Below are positions 1 through 6,982 of a DNA stretch of 20,708 nt, one piece after another. Below the pieces are notes generated by a model, which worked only from the letters and a program-made list of their open reading frames with translations, made no database searches and was not told the origin of the DNA. This stretch comes from an uncultured Eubacterium sp. Its GTDB lineage: Bacteria; Bacillota; Clostridia; Lachnospirales; Lachnospiraceae. The position numbers were made by a program, and so were the translations under genes. Each line of letters begins with the position of its first letter. The first letter of the stretch is position 1. The stretch spans positions 1-20,708 of the forward strand of contig CAJTVR010000086.1 in NCBI GenBank assembly GCA_910580075.1. The letters run 5' to 3'.

Positions 1-246
1 TTTTCCTTTTTTTGTTCCGCCTCCGAACAGTAAGAAATTCTAAATTTTCTGCTTCAAAGCTGTGACAGCGGACGGACCGGTGCCTGATGCCCCGGCGTTA
101 CGGCATGCTTTATGCTCCGGCACTGGCAGGCACCTTTTGGGGCCTGAGAGGTATCTATAGCGGCAGACAGTGTGCCCCAAATCCTGGATACCGGGCAGAA
201 AATTAAGAATTTCTAACTGTTCTCCGGAGTCACAAAAAAAGGAAAA
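1..246. repeat. Long imperfect inverted repeat element (about 51-bp arms), possible MITE-like element or folded RNA
   Basis: Arms 1-51 and 196-246 are inverted copies matching at about 43 of 51 positions. The outermost 15 bases (TTTTCCTTTTTTTGT against ACAAAAAAAGGAAAA) pair perfectly; a 9-nt stretch at 16-24 pairs poorly. The 144-bp interior is itself structured: 79-86 pairs with 127-134 (GGTGCCTG/CAGGCACC), 87-91 with 102-106, 137-143 with 174-180 (TTGGGGC/GCCCCAA), and 150-155 with 187-192 (GGTATC/GATACC). The last two pairings interleave, so they form a pseudoknot or alternative folds. No ORF is supported inside. The left end touches the window edge, so the true boundary and any target duplication cannot be seen. 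It may be a non-autonomous mobile element, an ncRNA, or an elaborate 3' terminator of an upstream gene. Confidence 0.6.
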
Positions 247-327
247 AGTTTCTCCGCCTGGCGTCCGGATAGCCTATACCTGGAAAATACTTTAGGGAAT
301 GCAGGCCGCAGTCTGAAATCTTAAAGA

Positions 328-361
328 TTTCTTTACCGTTTTCTTAACAGCTTTCTTAACC
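328..361 (+). promoter_or_regulatory. Three 12-bp-spaced direct repeats, probable response-regulator binding site
   Basis: TTTCTTTACC (328-337), TTTCTTAACA (340-349) and TTTCTTAACC (352-361) recur at exactly 12-bp intervals, close to one helical turn. The third copy overlaps the place expected for the -35 element. OmpR-family regulators classically bind tandem direct repeats of this kind to activate a weak -35. The OmpR-type regulator encoded at 5284 in the same module is the obvious candidate; that link is an inference. Confidence 0.55.
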
Positions 362-381
362 TCTATTAGATAAGATAAAAT
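353..381 (+). promoter_or_regulatory. Probable sigma-A promoter with weak -35 for the ABC operon
   Basis: A -10-like TAAAAT lies at 376-381, 17 bp downstream of TTCTTA (353-358), a poor -35 that coincides with the third direct repeat. A good -10 with a poor -35 covered by activator-type repeats suggests a positively regulated promoter. Transcription would start near 388. Confidence 0.45.
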
Positions 382-474
382 AGTAAAATGAAATGAAAAA
401 AATACTGACAGGATGATGGCTGCGGATAGCAGAGTCAGATGACCTGCCAGAATAGAAAATGGAGGTAATGAACG

Positions 475-1389
475 ATGGAATATGTACTGACGACTGATGC
501 ATTATCCAAACAGTACGGACATTTCAAAGCGCTTGACAAATTATGCATGCATGTTCCCAAAGGAGCAGTTTATGGATTTGTAGGAAAAAACGGTGCAGGG
601 AAAACGACTCTGATCCGGCTGATATGCGGACTGCAGAAACCGACAGCAGGAACATACTGCCTGTATGGAAGAAGCAGTTCGGATAAAGAGATTGCGAAGT
701 CCCGCCGCAGAATGGGAGCAGTGGTGGAAACACCGTCTGTTTATCTGGGGCTGACAGCAGAAGAAAATCTGCGCCAGCAGTATATGACGCTGGGGCGTCC
801 GTCTTTTGACGGCATCCGGGAGATTTTGGAGCTTGCAGGACTGTCTGATACAGGAAAGAAAAAGGCGAAGAATTTTTCACTGGGCATGCGTCAGCGGCTG
901 GGAATTGCTGTAGCTCTCGCAGGAGACCCGGATTTTCTTGTGCTGGACGAGCCTGTGAACGGACTGGACCCGCAGGGAATTGTGGAGATGCGGGAACTGA
1001 TTTTAAAACTGAACCGTGAAAAACAGATTACCGTGCTGATTTCCAGCCATATTTTAGATGAACTGTCAAAGCTGGCGACGCATTACGGATTTATTGACCA
1101 TGGACATATTGTAAAAGAAATCAGCGCACAGGATCTGGAAAGGGCATGCCGCAAATGTATCTGTGTGGAAGTGACGAGTACGGAAATACTTGCCAGGGTA
1201 CTGGACAGATTAGGTCTGGAATACACAGTGCTAACGGATACAAAAGCAGATATATACGGTGATGTGCCGGTGACGGAACTGGTGACGCATCTGTCCGGCG
1301 AACAGTGCAGCGTGCTTCATATAAGCGAAAAGGATGAGAGCCTTGAGAGCTATTATATCCGGCTGTTAGGAGGTGGCAGCTATGCGTAA
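475..1389 (+). CDS. ABC transporter ATP-binding protein, BcrA/lantibiotic-immunity type
   Basis: This 304-residue protein is the cytoplasmic ATPase of an ABC-2 type transporter. Walker A is GKNGAGKTT (residues 37-45), the signature is SLGMRQR (135-141), Walker B is FLVLDEP with catalytic E159, and a switch His follows in SSHILDEL. The degenerate SLGMRQR signature and a C-terminal extension of roughly 85 residues after the nucleotide-binding domain are typical of the BcrA/NatA/lantibiotic-immunity group. The start is fixed by GGAGG at 461-465. The stop overlaps the permease start by 8 nt, so the two are surely coupled. Family members export or confer immunity to bacitracin, lantibiotics or other membrane-active compounds; the substrate here is unknown. 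It is the first gene of the module. Confidence 0.9.
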   Translation: MEYVLTTDALSKQYGHFKALDKLCMHVPKGAVYGFVGKNGAGKTTLIRLICGLQKPTAGTYCLYGRSSSDKEIAKSRRRMGAVVETPSVYLGLTAEENLRQQYMTLGRPSFDGIREILELAGLSDTGKKKAKNFSLGMRQRLGIAVALAGDPDFLVLDEPVNGLDPQGIVEMRELILKLNREKQITVLISSHILDELSKLATHYGFIDHGHIVKEISAQDLERACRKCICVEVTSTEILARVLDRLGLEYTVLTDTKADIYGDVPVTELVTHLSGEQCSVLHISEKDESLESYYIRLLGGGSYA

Positions 1390-2230
1390 ATTACTGCATG
1401 CGAATGCAAACCGTGTCCTTATATCAAGAGTGTTCTGGATCGAAATGACTGTATGGGTGGTATACTGTCTGGGGTATCAGGTGGACAGTTACTGCAGATC
1501 GATGGAGTATGGTTTTCCGTTACAGGAAATATTTCAGCAGACTATGTTTTCGTTTACAACGCCTATGGGAGTTTTTTCTGCAATATTTGTAAGTCTCTAT
1601 ATTGGCACGGAATACAATGACGGAACAATCCGGAATAAACTGATCGTCGGACAGACGAGAAATAGTATTTATTTATCGAATTACATTGCCTGTACAGCAG
1701 TAGGAATTGTACACACAACAGTGGCGGCAGCTGTTTTTCTATCGATAGGAGTGCTGATATTTGGAAAACCAGAGCTTGGAGCGGGACAGTTTTTACAGAT
1801 ACTGGCAATTATATTATTTTTGTGCATGTCGTATGCGTCTGTATATACATTTATTTCGATGCTGTGCGGCAGCAAAGCACATGCTTCCATTATAAATATT
1901 CTGGCTGCATTTGGAATGCTTTTTGCCGGAGCACTTTTATCGAGCAGACTGTTAGCTCCAAAGATGATAGCGGATTACGGTTATGTCGATGGAGCGCTGG
2001 CTATGAAAGGACAGACTCCAAATCCCGATTATCTCTCAGGTACGAAGCGCACTGTGTACCAGCTTCTTATGGATTTCATTCCGGGAGGCCAGAATATACA
2101 GCTGTCACAGAATTCGTTAATGAGCATGCTGCTGGAACATCCAGTGCAGCTGTGCTGTTACTCTGCTGCGATTACAGTTATATTTACTCTGGCCGGGATG
2201 CTGATTTTTAATAGAAAGGATATTAAGTAG
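1382..2230 (+). CDS. ABC-2 type transporter permease
   Basis: This integral membrane partner of the preceding ATPase has 282 residues from the ATG at 1382. That start is preferred over the in-frame GTG at 1373 because AGGAGG (1368-1373) lies 8 nt before it. About six hydrophobic segments can be picked out, near residues 15-32, 52-70, 98-128, 138-163, 168-190 and 255-278. A larger loop lies between the fifth and sixth, rich in polar residues and Gln. This fits the six-helix ABC-2 permeases (BcrB/NatB-like). There is no extracellular domain of BceB size. It overlaps the ATPase gene by 8 nt. Transport direction is presumed outward; the substrate is unknown. Confidence 0.85.
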   Translation: MRKLLHANANRVLISRVFWIEMTVWVVYCLGYQVDSYCRSMEYGFPLQEIFQQTMFSFTTPMGVFSAIFVSLYIGTEYNDGTIRNKLIVGQTRNSIYLSNYIACTAVGIVHTTVAAAVFLSIGVLIFGKPELGAGQFLQILAIILFLCMSYASVYTFISMLCGSKAHASIINILAAFGMLFAGALLSSRLLAPKMIADYGYVDGALAMKGQTPNPDYLSGTKRTVYQLLMDFIPGGQNIQLSQNSLMSMLLEHPVQLCCYSAAITVIFTLAGMLIFNRKDIK

Positions 2231-2304
2231 GAAAATCCGAAAAGAAGGAATCTGGAGCAAACCTGGCTGAGAAAGAACCGCTTAACGGAGAAGGGATTTT
2301 AAAT

Positions 2305-3225
2305 ATGTTGTATGCGCTCATGATCTTACTGCTGGTGTCAGCCGGACTTCTGTATAAAATCAGCACGATTTACAGGGCAGCAGATGAAATAAGTATGCAG
2401 CTGGCGGAACATATGGAAATGGATACAAATACAGGAATTGATATTTCCTGCTCTGACAGGAAAATGAAAGCATTAGCTGCCGGTTTAGACCGGCAGCTAA
2501 AACTGCTTCGTAAGAAACAGCTGCTGTATACGCGTGGAGATCAGGAACTGAAAACAGCTGTTACAAATATTTCTCATGATATCAGAACTCCTCTTACGGC
2601 TGTCTGCGGTTATCTGAGCCTTTTAAAGGAAGAAGAGATGTCAGATCATGCGGTGCAGTATGTTAAAATTATCGAAAACCGTACACAGGTGATGAAGGAT
2701 CTGGCAGAAGAGCTGTTCCGTTATTCCGTGATTCTGATGGCAGATTCTGATAAGGAAATAGAGGAAGTATCTCTGAATGCTTTGCTGGAAGAAAGTATTG
2801 CGGGATATTATGGCGCTGTTATAAAAGCAGGCATCCAGCCGGAAATCTTTATAACAGAATGCGAAGTAAGACGAATGCTGAACCGGCAGGCGGTGGCAAG
2901 AATCTTTTCAAATATTATCAGCAATGCTTTAAAATACAGTGACGGAGATTTGAAAATCCGTTTAGAGCCAGACGGTACAGTCAGTTTTTCCAATCATGCG
3001 GCAAACCTGGACCAGGTAGGGACGGGGTATTTGTTTGAACGCTTTTACACAGTAGAGTCGGGGCGCAGTTCTACCGGGCTTGGACTTGCGATTGCACGGA
3101 CGCTGACGGAGGAAATGAAGGGAAAAATATGGGCTGAGTACAGGGACAGGCAATTGCATATTTATGTCAGATTTGATCCCGGTCTTAACGGGAATCAGAG
3201 AAACCAGAGGCAGGCAGTTTATTGA
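2305..3225 (+). CDS. Sensor histidine kinase, short single-TM type
   Basis: The product has 306 residues. One N-terminal membrane helix (about residues 2-18) is followed by a short linker, a HisKA dimerisation domain with phospho-acceptor H91 (ISHDIRTPLTAV), and a HATPase_c domain. The N box is NIISNALKYSDG (N207) and the G2 box is STGLGLAIA (about 256-264). The usual DxGxG G1 box is replaced by FSNHAANL (about 228-235), as in several kinases linked to BcrAB-like or lantibiotic transporters. With almost no extracellular region it probably senses within the membrane or through the neighbouring transporter. Its regulator is not adjacent: the exporter gene lies between kinase and regulator. An 11-bp perfect hairpin lies inside the coding sequence at 2473-2500. 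Confidence 0.9.
   Translation: MLYALMILLLVSAGLLYKISTIYRAADEISMQLAEHMEMDTNTGIDISCSDRKMKALAAGLDRQLKLLRKKQLLYTRGDQELKTAVTNISHDIRTPLTAVCGYLSLLKEEEMSDHAVQYVKIIENRTQVMKDLAEELFRYSVILMADSDKEIEEVSLNALLEESIAGYYGAVIKAGIQPEIFITECEVRRMLNRQAVARIFSNIISNALKYSDGDLKIRLEPDGTVSFSNHAANLDQVGTGYLFERFYTVESGRSSTGLGLAIARTLTEEMKGKIWAEYRDRQLHIYVRFDPGLNGNQRNQRQAVY
2473..2500 (+). repeat. Perfect 11-bp inverted repeat inside the kinase gene
   Basis: TTAGCTGCCGG (2473-2483) and CCGGCAGCTAA (2490-2500) flank a 6-nt loop (2484-2489). As RNA this is a strong hairpin within the HK coding region, codons about 57-66. No T tract follows, so it is not an ordinary terminator. Confidence 0.6.
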
Positions 3226-3254
3226 CAGATGATTAACAGATGATTGACAAATGA
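3222..3254 (+). promoter_or_regulatory. Three tandem 11-bp direct repeats before the ABC exporter
   Basis: TTGACAGATGA (3222-3232), TTAACAGATGA (3233-3243) and TTGACAAATGA (3244-3254) abut head to tail with no gap. The first includes the kinase stop codon. The core TTAACAG also occurs in the direct repeats upstream of the first gene (CTTAACAG), so both sites may be read by the same response regulator. TTGACA at 3244-3249 could act as a -35, but no good -10 lies at 17 bp; TATACC at 3273 is too far. An activator or repressor site is more likely than a simple promoter. Confidence 0.5.
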
Positions 3255-3305
3255 GAGCACAATGCGTTAAGCTATACCACAAAAAGGAAAACGAGGGATT
3301 TCTAA

Positions 3306-5060
3306 ATGAATACAAATTCAGCCAGCATTTCAAAACTAGGGGTATTACGCCGGCTTGCGGCATATTACAAACCTTATCAGAAAGTGTTCTGGACAGACAT
3401 GTTTTTTGCATTTGTATCTGCGGCGGCAGCGCTGGTCATTCCGCTGGTAGTGCGTTTTGTGACTTCCACTATTATCACGATGGATATGGCCGAAGCACAG
3501 AATATGCTGCTGAAACTGGGCGTTCTGCTTCTGGTAATTGTGCTTTTGCAGTGGTACAGCAATTATTATATTTCGAATTATGGTCATGTTATGGGCGCAA
3601 AAATTGAATATGATATGAGGGCAGAGATTTTCGACCATTATCAGAAAATGTCTTTTTCATTTTATGACGAACAGAAAGTCGGCCAGCTGATGTCCCGGGT
3701 GACAAGCGACTTATTTGATATTACAGAGCTTCTGCATCACGGACCGGAAAATATAGCCATTTCATTTATAAAAATCATTGGTGCATTTATCATACTGATG
3801 TCTATTAATGCGTATCTGGTCATTGCGGCGTTTGCACTGATTCCGGTCATGCTTGTATTTGCCTATGTCTGTAACAAAAGGATGAAGCGTGCTTTTAAGA
3901 AAAACCGCGAAAAAATAGCAGAAATTAACAGCCAGATTGAAGATAACCTGTCCGGAATACGGGCAGTAAAATCTTTTGCAAATGAAGAGATGGAGAATGA
4001 GAAGTTTAAAACGGGAAATGACGGATTTCTGGCTGCAAAGAAAAACAGTTATTTTTATATGGGGCATTATCATTCGGGTCTGACAGCATTTACAACACTG
4101 ATACAGGTGCTGGTAATTATTCTGGGAGGTCTGATGGTCACAAGAGGGATTGTGAGCGTAACGGACCTGGTGACATTTCTGCTTTATATTAATGTATTTA
4201 CAGACCCGGTGAAAACGCTGATCGATTTTACGGAGCAGTTTCAAAACGGTTATTCCGGTTATGAGAGATTTATTCAGATGCTGGATATTGCGCCGGATAT
4301 TCAGGATGCTCCGGATGCGGTGGAACTGGAACATGTTCGGGGAGATATCTGCTTTGAGGATGTATCGTTTCAGTATTCTCCGGAAAATGACGCCGTGCTG
4401 CATCATATTAATCTGAATGTACCGGCCGGAGAATATGTTGCACTGGTGGGGCCTTCGGGCATAGGAAAGAGTACCCTGTGCAGTCTGATTCCGCGTTTTT
4501 ATGAAGTGACGGCGGGGCGAATTACTGTAGACGGGAAAGATATACGGAAACTTTGTTTAAAAAGCTTGCGGGACCGGATCGGAATGGTTCAGCAGGATGT
4601 TTATCTGTTTGCAGGCACGGTATATGATAATATTGCTTACGGAAAACCTGGTGCTGGCATGGAAGAAGTGATAGAAGCGGCAAAGAATGCGAATGCCCAT
4701 GAATTCATTATGGAGCTGCCAAATGGATATGATACGGATATCGGTCAGAGGGGAATTAAGCTGTCAGGCGGTCAGAAGCAGCGTCTTTCTATCGCCAGGG
4801 TGTTTCTGAAGAACCCGCCAGTGCTGATTTTTGACGAGGCTACATCAGCGCTGGATAATGAAAGTGAAAAAGTAGTACAGGAATCGCTGGAAAAGCTGGC
4901 CAGAAACCGGACCACTTTTGTGATCGCCCACAGGCTTACCACGATTCGGAATGCAGAAAAAATACTTGTACTGACAGAGCGGGGCATTGAGGAACAGGGA
5001 ACACATGAGGAACTGATGGACAAAGGGGGAATTTATGCGGGACTGTATCAGATGAGGTAA
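3306..5060 (+). CDS. ABC exporter half-transporter (MsbA/LmrA/BmrA type)
   Basis: This 584-residue protein fuses a membrane domain with about six helices (residues 1-310) to a C-terminal nucleotide-binding domain. Walker A is GPSGIGKST (382-390), the Q loop QQDVYLF (429-435), the signature LSGGQKQR (486-493), Walker B VLIFDEATSAL with D510/E511, and the H loop is H542. All catalytic elements are present, so it is likely an active homodimeric exporter of lipids, drugs or peptides. No N-terminal C39 peptidase domain is present, so it is not a bacteriocin-processing exporter. It starts about 80 nt after the kinase, behind a weak GAGGG site, and lies between the kinase and regulator genes. The tandem repeats at 3222-3254 suggest it has its own control point. 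Substrate unknown. Confidence 0.92.
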   Translation: MNTNSASISKLGVLRRLAAYYKPYQKVFWTDMFFAFVSAAAALVIPLVVRFVTSTIITMDMAEAQNMLLKLGVLLLVIVLLQWYSNYYISNYGHVMGAKIEYDMRAEIFDHYQKMSFSFYDEQKVGQLMSRVTSDLFDITELLHHGPENIAISFIKIIGAFIILMSINAYLVIAAFALIPVMLVFAYVCNKRMKRAFKKNREKIAEINSQIEDNLSGIRAVKSFANEEMENEKFKTGNDGFLAAKKNSYFYMGHYHSGLTAFTTLIQVLVIILGGLMVTRGIVSVTDLVTFLLYINVFTDPVKTLIDFTEQFQNGYSGYERFIQMLDIAPDIQDAPDAVELEHVRGDICFEDVSFQYSPENDAVLHHINLNVPAGEYVALVGPSGIGKSTLCSLIPRFYEVTAGRITVDGKDIRKLCLKSLRDRIGMVQQDVYLFAGTVYDNIAYGKPGAGMEEVIEAAKNANAHEFIMELPNGYDTDIGQRGIKLSGGQKQRLSIARVFLKNPPVLIFDEATSALDNESEKVVQESLEKLARNRTTFVIAHRLTTIRNAEKILVLTERGIEEQGTHEELMDKGGIYAGLYQMR

Positions 5061-5097
5061 CAGAGTCCGGGCAGTGTGTTTATAGGGCGGGGAGTTT

Positions 5098-5265
5098 ATG
5101 AATTACAGGATGTACGGAGCAGGCAGAGTTTTTGAGCAGGCAGTTTTTGAGCAGGCAGAGTTTTTGAGCAGGCAGAGTCTTATTGTACAGGCTGCAGATA
5201 TATGGTGCCAGAGCATTATTGAGCGGAAGTATGCAGCATCAGAAGAGACAGCAGGCAGAGTATGA
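5098..5265 (+). CDS. Possible 55-aa repeat-containing ORF before the response regulator
   Basis: An ATG at 5098 opens a 55-codon frame that ends in TGA at 5263-5265, just upstream of the regulator gene and in the same frame. GGGGAG at 5089-5094 is a strong but very close ribosome binding site (3 nt). An alternative start is the ATG at 5110. The coding frame runs through the repeats at 5117-5179, giving a duplicated VFEQA motif, then a mixed helical tail with a single Cys. There is no signal peptide or membrane helix. I recognise no family. It may be a genuine small protein, a translational-coupling leader for the regulator, or chance. Confidence 0.3.
   Translation: MNYRMYGAGRVFEQAVFEQAEFLSRQSLIVQAADIWCQSIIERKYAASEETAGRV
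5117..5179 (+). repeat. Short tandem repeats, GAGCAGGCAGAGTTTTT unit
   Basis: Four head-to-tail copies: 5117-5133 (17 nt), 5134-5148 (15 nt, lacking AG), 5149-5165 (17 nt) and a partial 14-nt copy at 5166-5179. A degenerate copy, AGCAGGCAGAGT, recurs at 5250-5261, close to the regulator start. Each unit contains a T5 run. The units are not multiples of 3, so a change in copy number would shift any reading frame through them. Confidence 0.85.
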
Positions 5266-5283
5266 GTGACGGAGATTAAAATT

Positions 5284-6009
5284 ATGGGTAAAATACTGAT
5301 TCTGGAAGATGAAGATAGTGTAAACAGAGGAATTTTCTTTTCACTGCAAAAAGCAGGGCACACAGTCTGCGCCTGTCATACTGTTCAGGAGGCGAAGGTA
5401 CAAGCCGTTTCTTTCGCGCCGGAACTTATTATCTGCGATATCAGTCTTCCAGATGGCAGCGGGCTGGATTTTATTACATGGTATAAAAGGACGAGGGATG
5501 CATATATCATCTGCCTGACCGCTTTGAGCCAGGAAATGGATCAGGTGCTGGGATATGAAGCGGGAGCAGATGATTATATTACAAAGCCATTCAGCCTGTC
5601 CGTGCTGCAGCTGAAAATAGAGGCATACTTTAAGCGGTTTGCAAAAGATGAAAATTCGGGAATGATTTTTTCCGGTGAAATCTGTCTGAATTTAAAAGAG
5701 ATGAAACTGAAAGTGAAAGGTGAAGAAGTGTCTTTAAGTAAAAATGAATGGAAGCTGCTGAGCATGTTTATGGAACATCCCAGACAGGTGCTGTCCAAAA
5801 GGCAGATACTGGAGCGGGTATTTGATGCCGAGGGGGAGTTTCTGGATGAAAATACGCTTGCTGTCAATATCCGAAGACTGCGGGAAAAGATTGAGGATCA
5901 GCCGGCAAAACCAGTGTATATTAAAAATATACGCGGGCTTGGGTATGTGTGGGATGTGGAAGCACGCATTCCGCAGAATCCAAAGCAGCTGTCCGCCTGC
6001 AAAAACTGA
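5284..6009 (+). CDS. OmpR/PhoB-family response regulator
   Basis: This DNA-binding regulator has 241 residues from the ATG at 5284. I prefer it to the GTG at 5266 because GGAG at 5271-5274 is well spaced before it and the protein then begins MGKILILEDED, as regulators normally do. The receiver domain has acidic E8/D9/E10 pocket residues, phospho-acceptor D52 (ICDISLPDGSG), T79 and K101 (TKPF). A winged-helix DNA-binding domain (about 125-225) ends in the usual IRGLGYVW. It is the likely partner of the kinase at 2305, though the exporter separates them. Its probable targets are the direct repeats at 328-361 and 3222-3254, giving positive feedback; this is inferred from position and repeat spacing only. 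Confidence 0.92.
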   Translation: MGKILILEDEDSVNRGIFFSLQKAGHTVCACHTVQEAKVQAVSFAPELIICDISLPDGSGLDFITWYKRTRDAYIICLTALSQEMDQVLGYEAGADDYITKPFSLSVLQLKIEAYFKRFAKDENSGMIFSGEICLNLKEMKLKVKGEEVSLSKNEWKLLSMFMEHPRQVLSKRQILERVFDAEGEFLDENTLAVNIRRLREKIEDQPAKPVYIKNIRGLGYVWDVEARIPQNPKQLSACKN

Positions 6010-6012
6010 AGT

Positions 6013-6057
6013 GAACCCCTTTCATCAGACTTATATTTTGTCTGACAAAAGGGGCTC
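6013..6057. terminator. Bidirectional intrinsic terminator between convergent genes
   Basis: The stem pairs 6013-6022 with 6048-6057 (CCCCTTT against AAAGGGG at its core, one mismatch) and 6025-6030 with 6040-6045 (TCAGAC/GTCTGA), with a small internal loop and a 9-nt apical loop. A T-rich stretch follows on the plus side; on the minus strand a TTTTT run follows shortly after. It sits exactly between the ends of the regulator and the minus-strand reductase gene. Confidence 0.8.
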
Positions 6058-6067
6058 ATTTCTGTAT

Positions 6068-6910
6068 TTATGAATGAAGCAGTTCCTGCAGCCCGGAATA
6101 GTCTCTGAAAGGATTTTTTGTTTTTGCAATCTGTACCAGTTTCAGTCCCAGTGTCTGGTACATATGCTGGTCGTCTTCACTCAGACAGTTTAAGTGTTTT
6201 TGAACAGTCTGAATATCGCCCCGCTCAATCGGACCTGTCAGTGCCTGGACACAGTCATTTAGCAGTACGTTTTCGATATTTGTTAAAACAAGTTCTTTTG
6301 TGGCTTTACGCGCATCTTTTCTCGAGAATCCGCATTCTTCCAAAAGACGGTATCCGGTATCTAAAGCAGCGATGACCTGGTTGCTGAGAATGCTTGCAGC
6401 TGCATGGTATTTTGGCTTGCATTTCCCCGAAATCTGGCAGACTGTATTGCCAAGTCCGCGAAATAATGCCGACACAGTATTTACGGCATCCTTCTGGCCT
6501 TCAATTGTAAAAAAGGAATGCTTTAACTGTTCATAAGACGAAAAACGGTCGCTGAAAGGCAGCATAGGATGAAATGAACAGCCAGAGGCTCCGGTTTCTT
6601 CGATTCCTGTAAAAGCATCTGACGGCAGCGCGCCGCTGCAGTGGCAGATGATTTTTTGCGAAATTGCAAGAGGACGGATTTCTTCCCATGTCTGCTGAAT
6701 GATTCCGTCCGGTGTTGTCAGAAAGAGAAGGCTGCTTTGAAAAACAAGTTCTTCAAGCTGTGCAAAGCTCCTGGAATCGGTAAATGCAGCAGCACTGTCT
6801 GCAGCTTCTCTGGATAAGTCATAATATCCGGCAATATCTATACCGGAAACAGATAAGTATTTTCCGATGGAACAGCCGGCTCTGCCGGCTCCGATAAATC
6901 CTATTTTCAT
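6068..6910 (-). CDS. Rossmann-like/DUF2520 oxidoreductase, candidate PanG-type ketopantoate reductase
   Basis: This 280-residue protein begins with a dinucleotide-binding fold, MKIGFIGAGRAG (GxGxxG at residues 7-12). A second conserved block, CHCSGALPSDAF, and a helical C-terminal half (about 150-280) match the Rossmann-plus-DUF2520 family. Some members of this family (PanG, described in Francisella and noted in clostridia) reduce ketopantoate to pantoate in pantothenate and CoA synthesis. No panB or panC lies nearby to confirm that here, so the specific reaction is a guess. It follows nadA by 72 nt on the same strand, with an AAAAGG ribosome binding site just upstream, and is presumably co-transcribed. 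NADP use is expected but not proven by sequence. Confidence 0.75.
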   Translation of the reverse strand: MKIGFIGAGRAGCSIGKYLSVSGIDIAGYYDLSREAADSAAAFTDSRSFAQLEELVFQSSLLFLTTPDGIIQQTWEEIRPLAISQKIICHCSGALPSDAFTGIEETGASGCSFHPMLPFSDRFSSYEQLKHSFFTIEGQKDAVNTVSALFRGLGNTVCQISGKCKPKYHAAASILSNQVIAALDTGYRLLEECGFSRKDARKATKELVLTNIENVLLNDCVQALTGPIERGDIQTVQKHLNCLSEDDQHMYQTLGLKLVQIAKTKNPFRDYSGLQELLHS

Positions 6911-6982
6911 ATTTGCACCTTTTCTGCCTGTTATAGTACGGGACTTCTTAATGTAATCTGGTCTGAAACACAGTCATTTTTG

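Larger units (their letters stand above)
247..474 (+). other. Intergenic leader region of the ABC/two-component module
   Basis: There is no gene here. The segment 247-327 has no recognisable motif. From 328 it carries three direct repeats, then a promoter-like segment and an untranslated leader of roughly 85 nt. The strong ribosome binding site GGAGG at 461-465 sits 9 nt before the ATG at 475. Confidence 0.6.

Noticed and set aside
137..192. CTGAGAGG resembling a TPP riboswitch motif
   Set aside because: The other conserved TPP elements (GAACCTGAT and the downstream GCGTAGGGA-like part) are missing, and the next gene is not a thiamine gene.
260..271. 12-mer CCTGGCGTCCGG also present in inverted form at 18592-18603
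   Set aside because: Matches of this length are expected by chance in about 20 kb and the flanks do not align, so no dispersed repeat family is supported.
2962..3411. 149-codon open frame on the minus strand spanning the kinase/exporter junction
   Set aside because: It overlaps two convincing genes and the direct repeats; composition is typical of a shadow frame.
3762..4406. 214-codon open frame on the minus strand
   Set aside because: It is entirely antisense to the ABC exporter, whose full set of catalytic motifs makes that the real gene; no ribosome binding site or family signature supports the antisense frame.
475..5060. Lantibiotic/bacteriocin biosynthetic cluster
   Set aside because: No precursor with a Cys/Ser/Thr-rich core, no LanB/C/M enzyme and no C39 peptidase domain on the exporter; the 55-aa ORF does not look like such a precursor.
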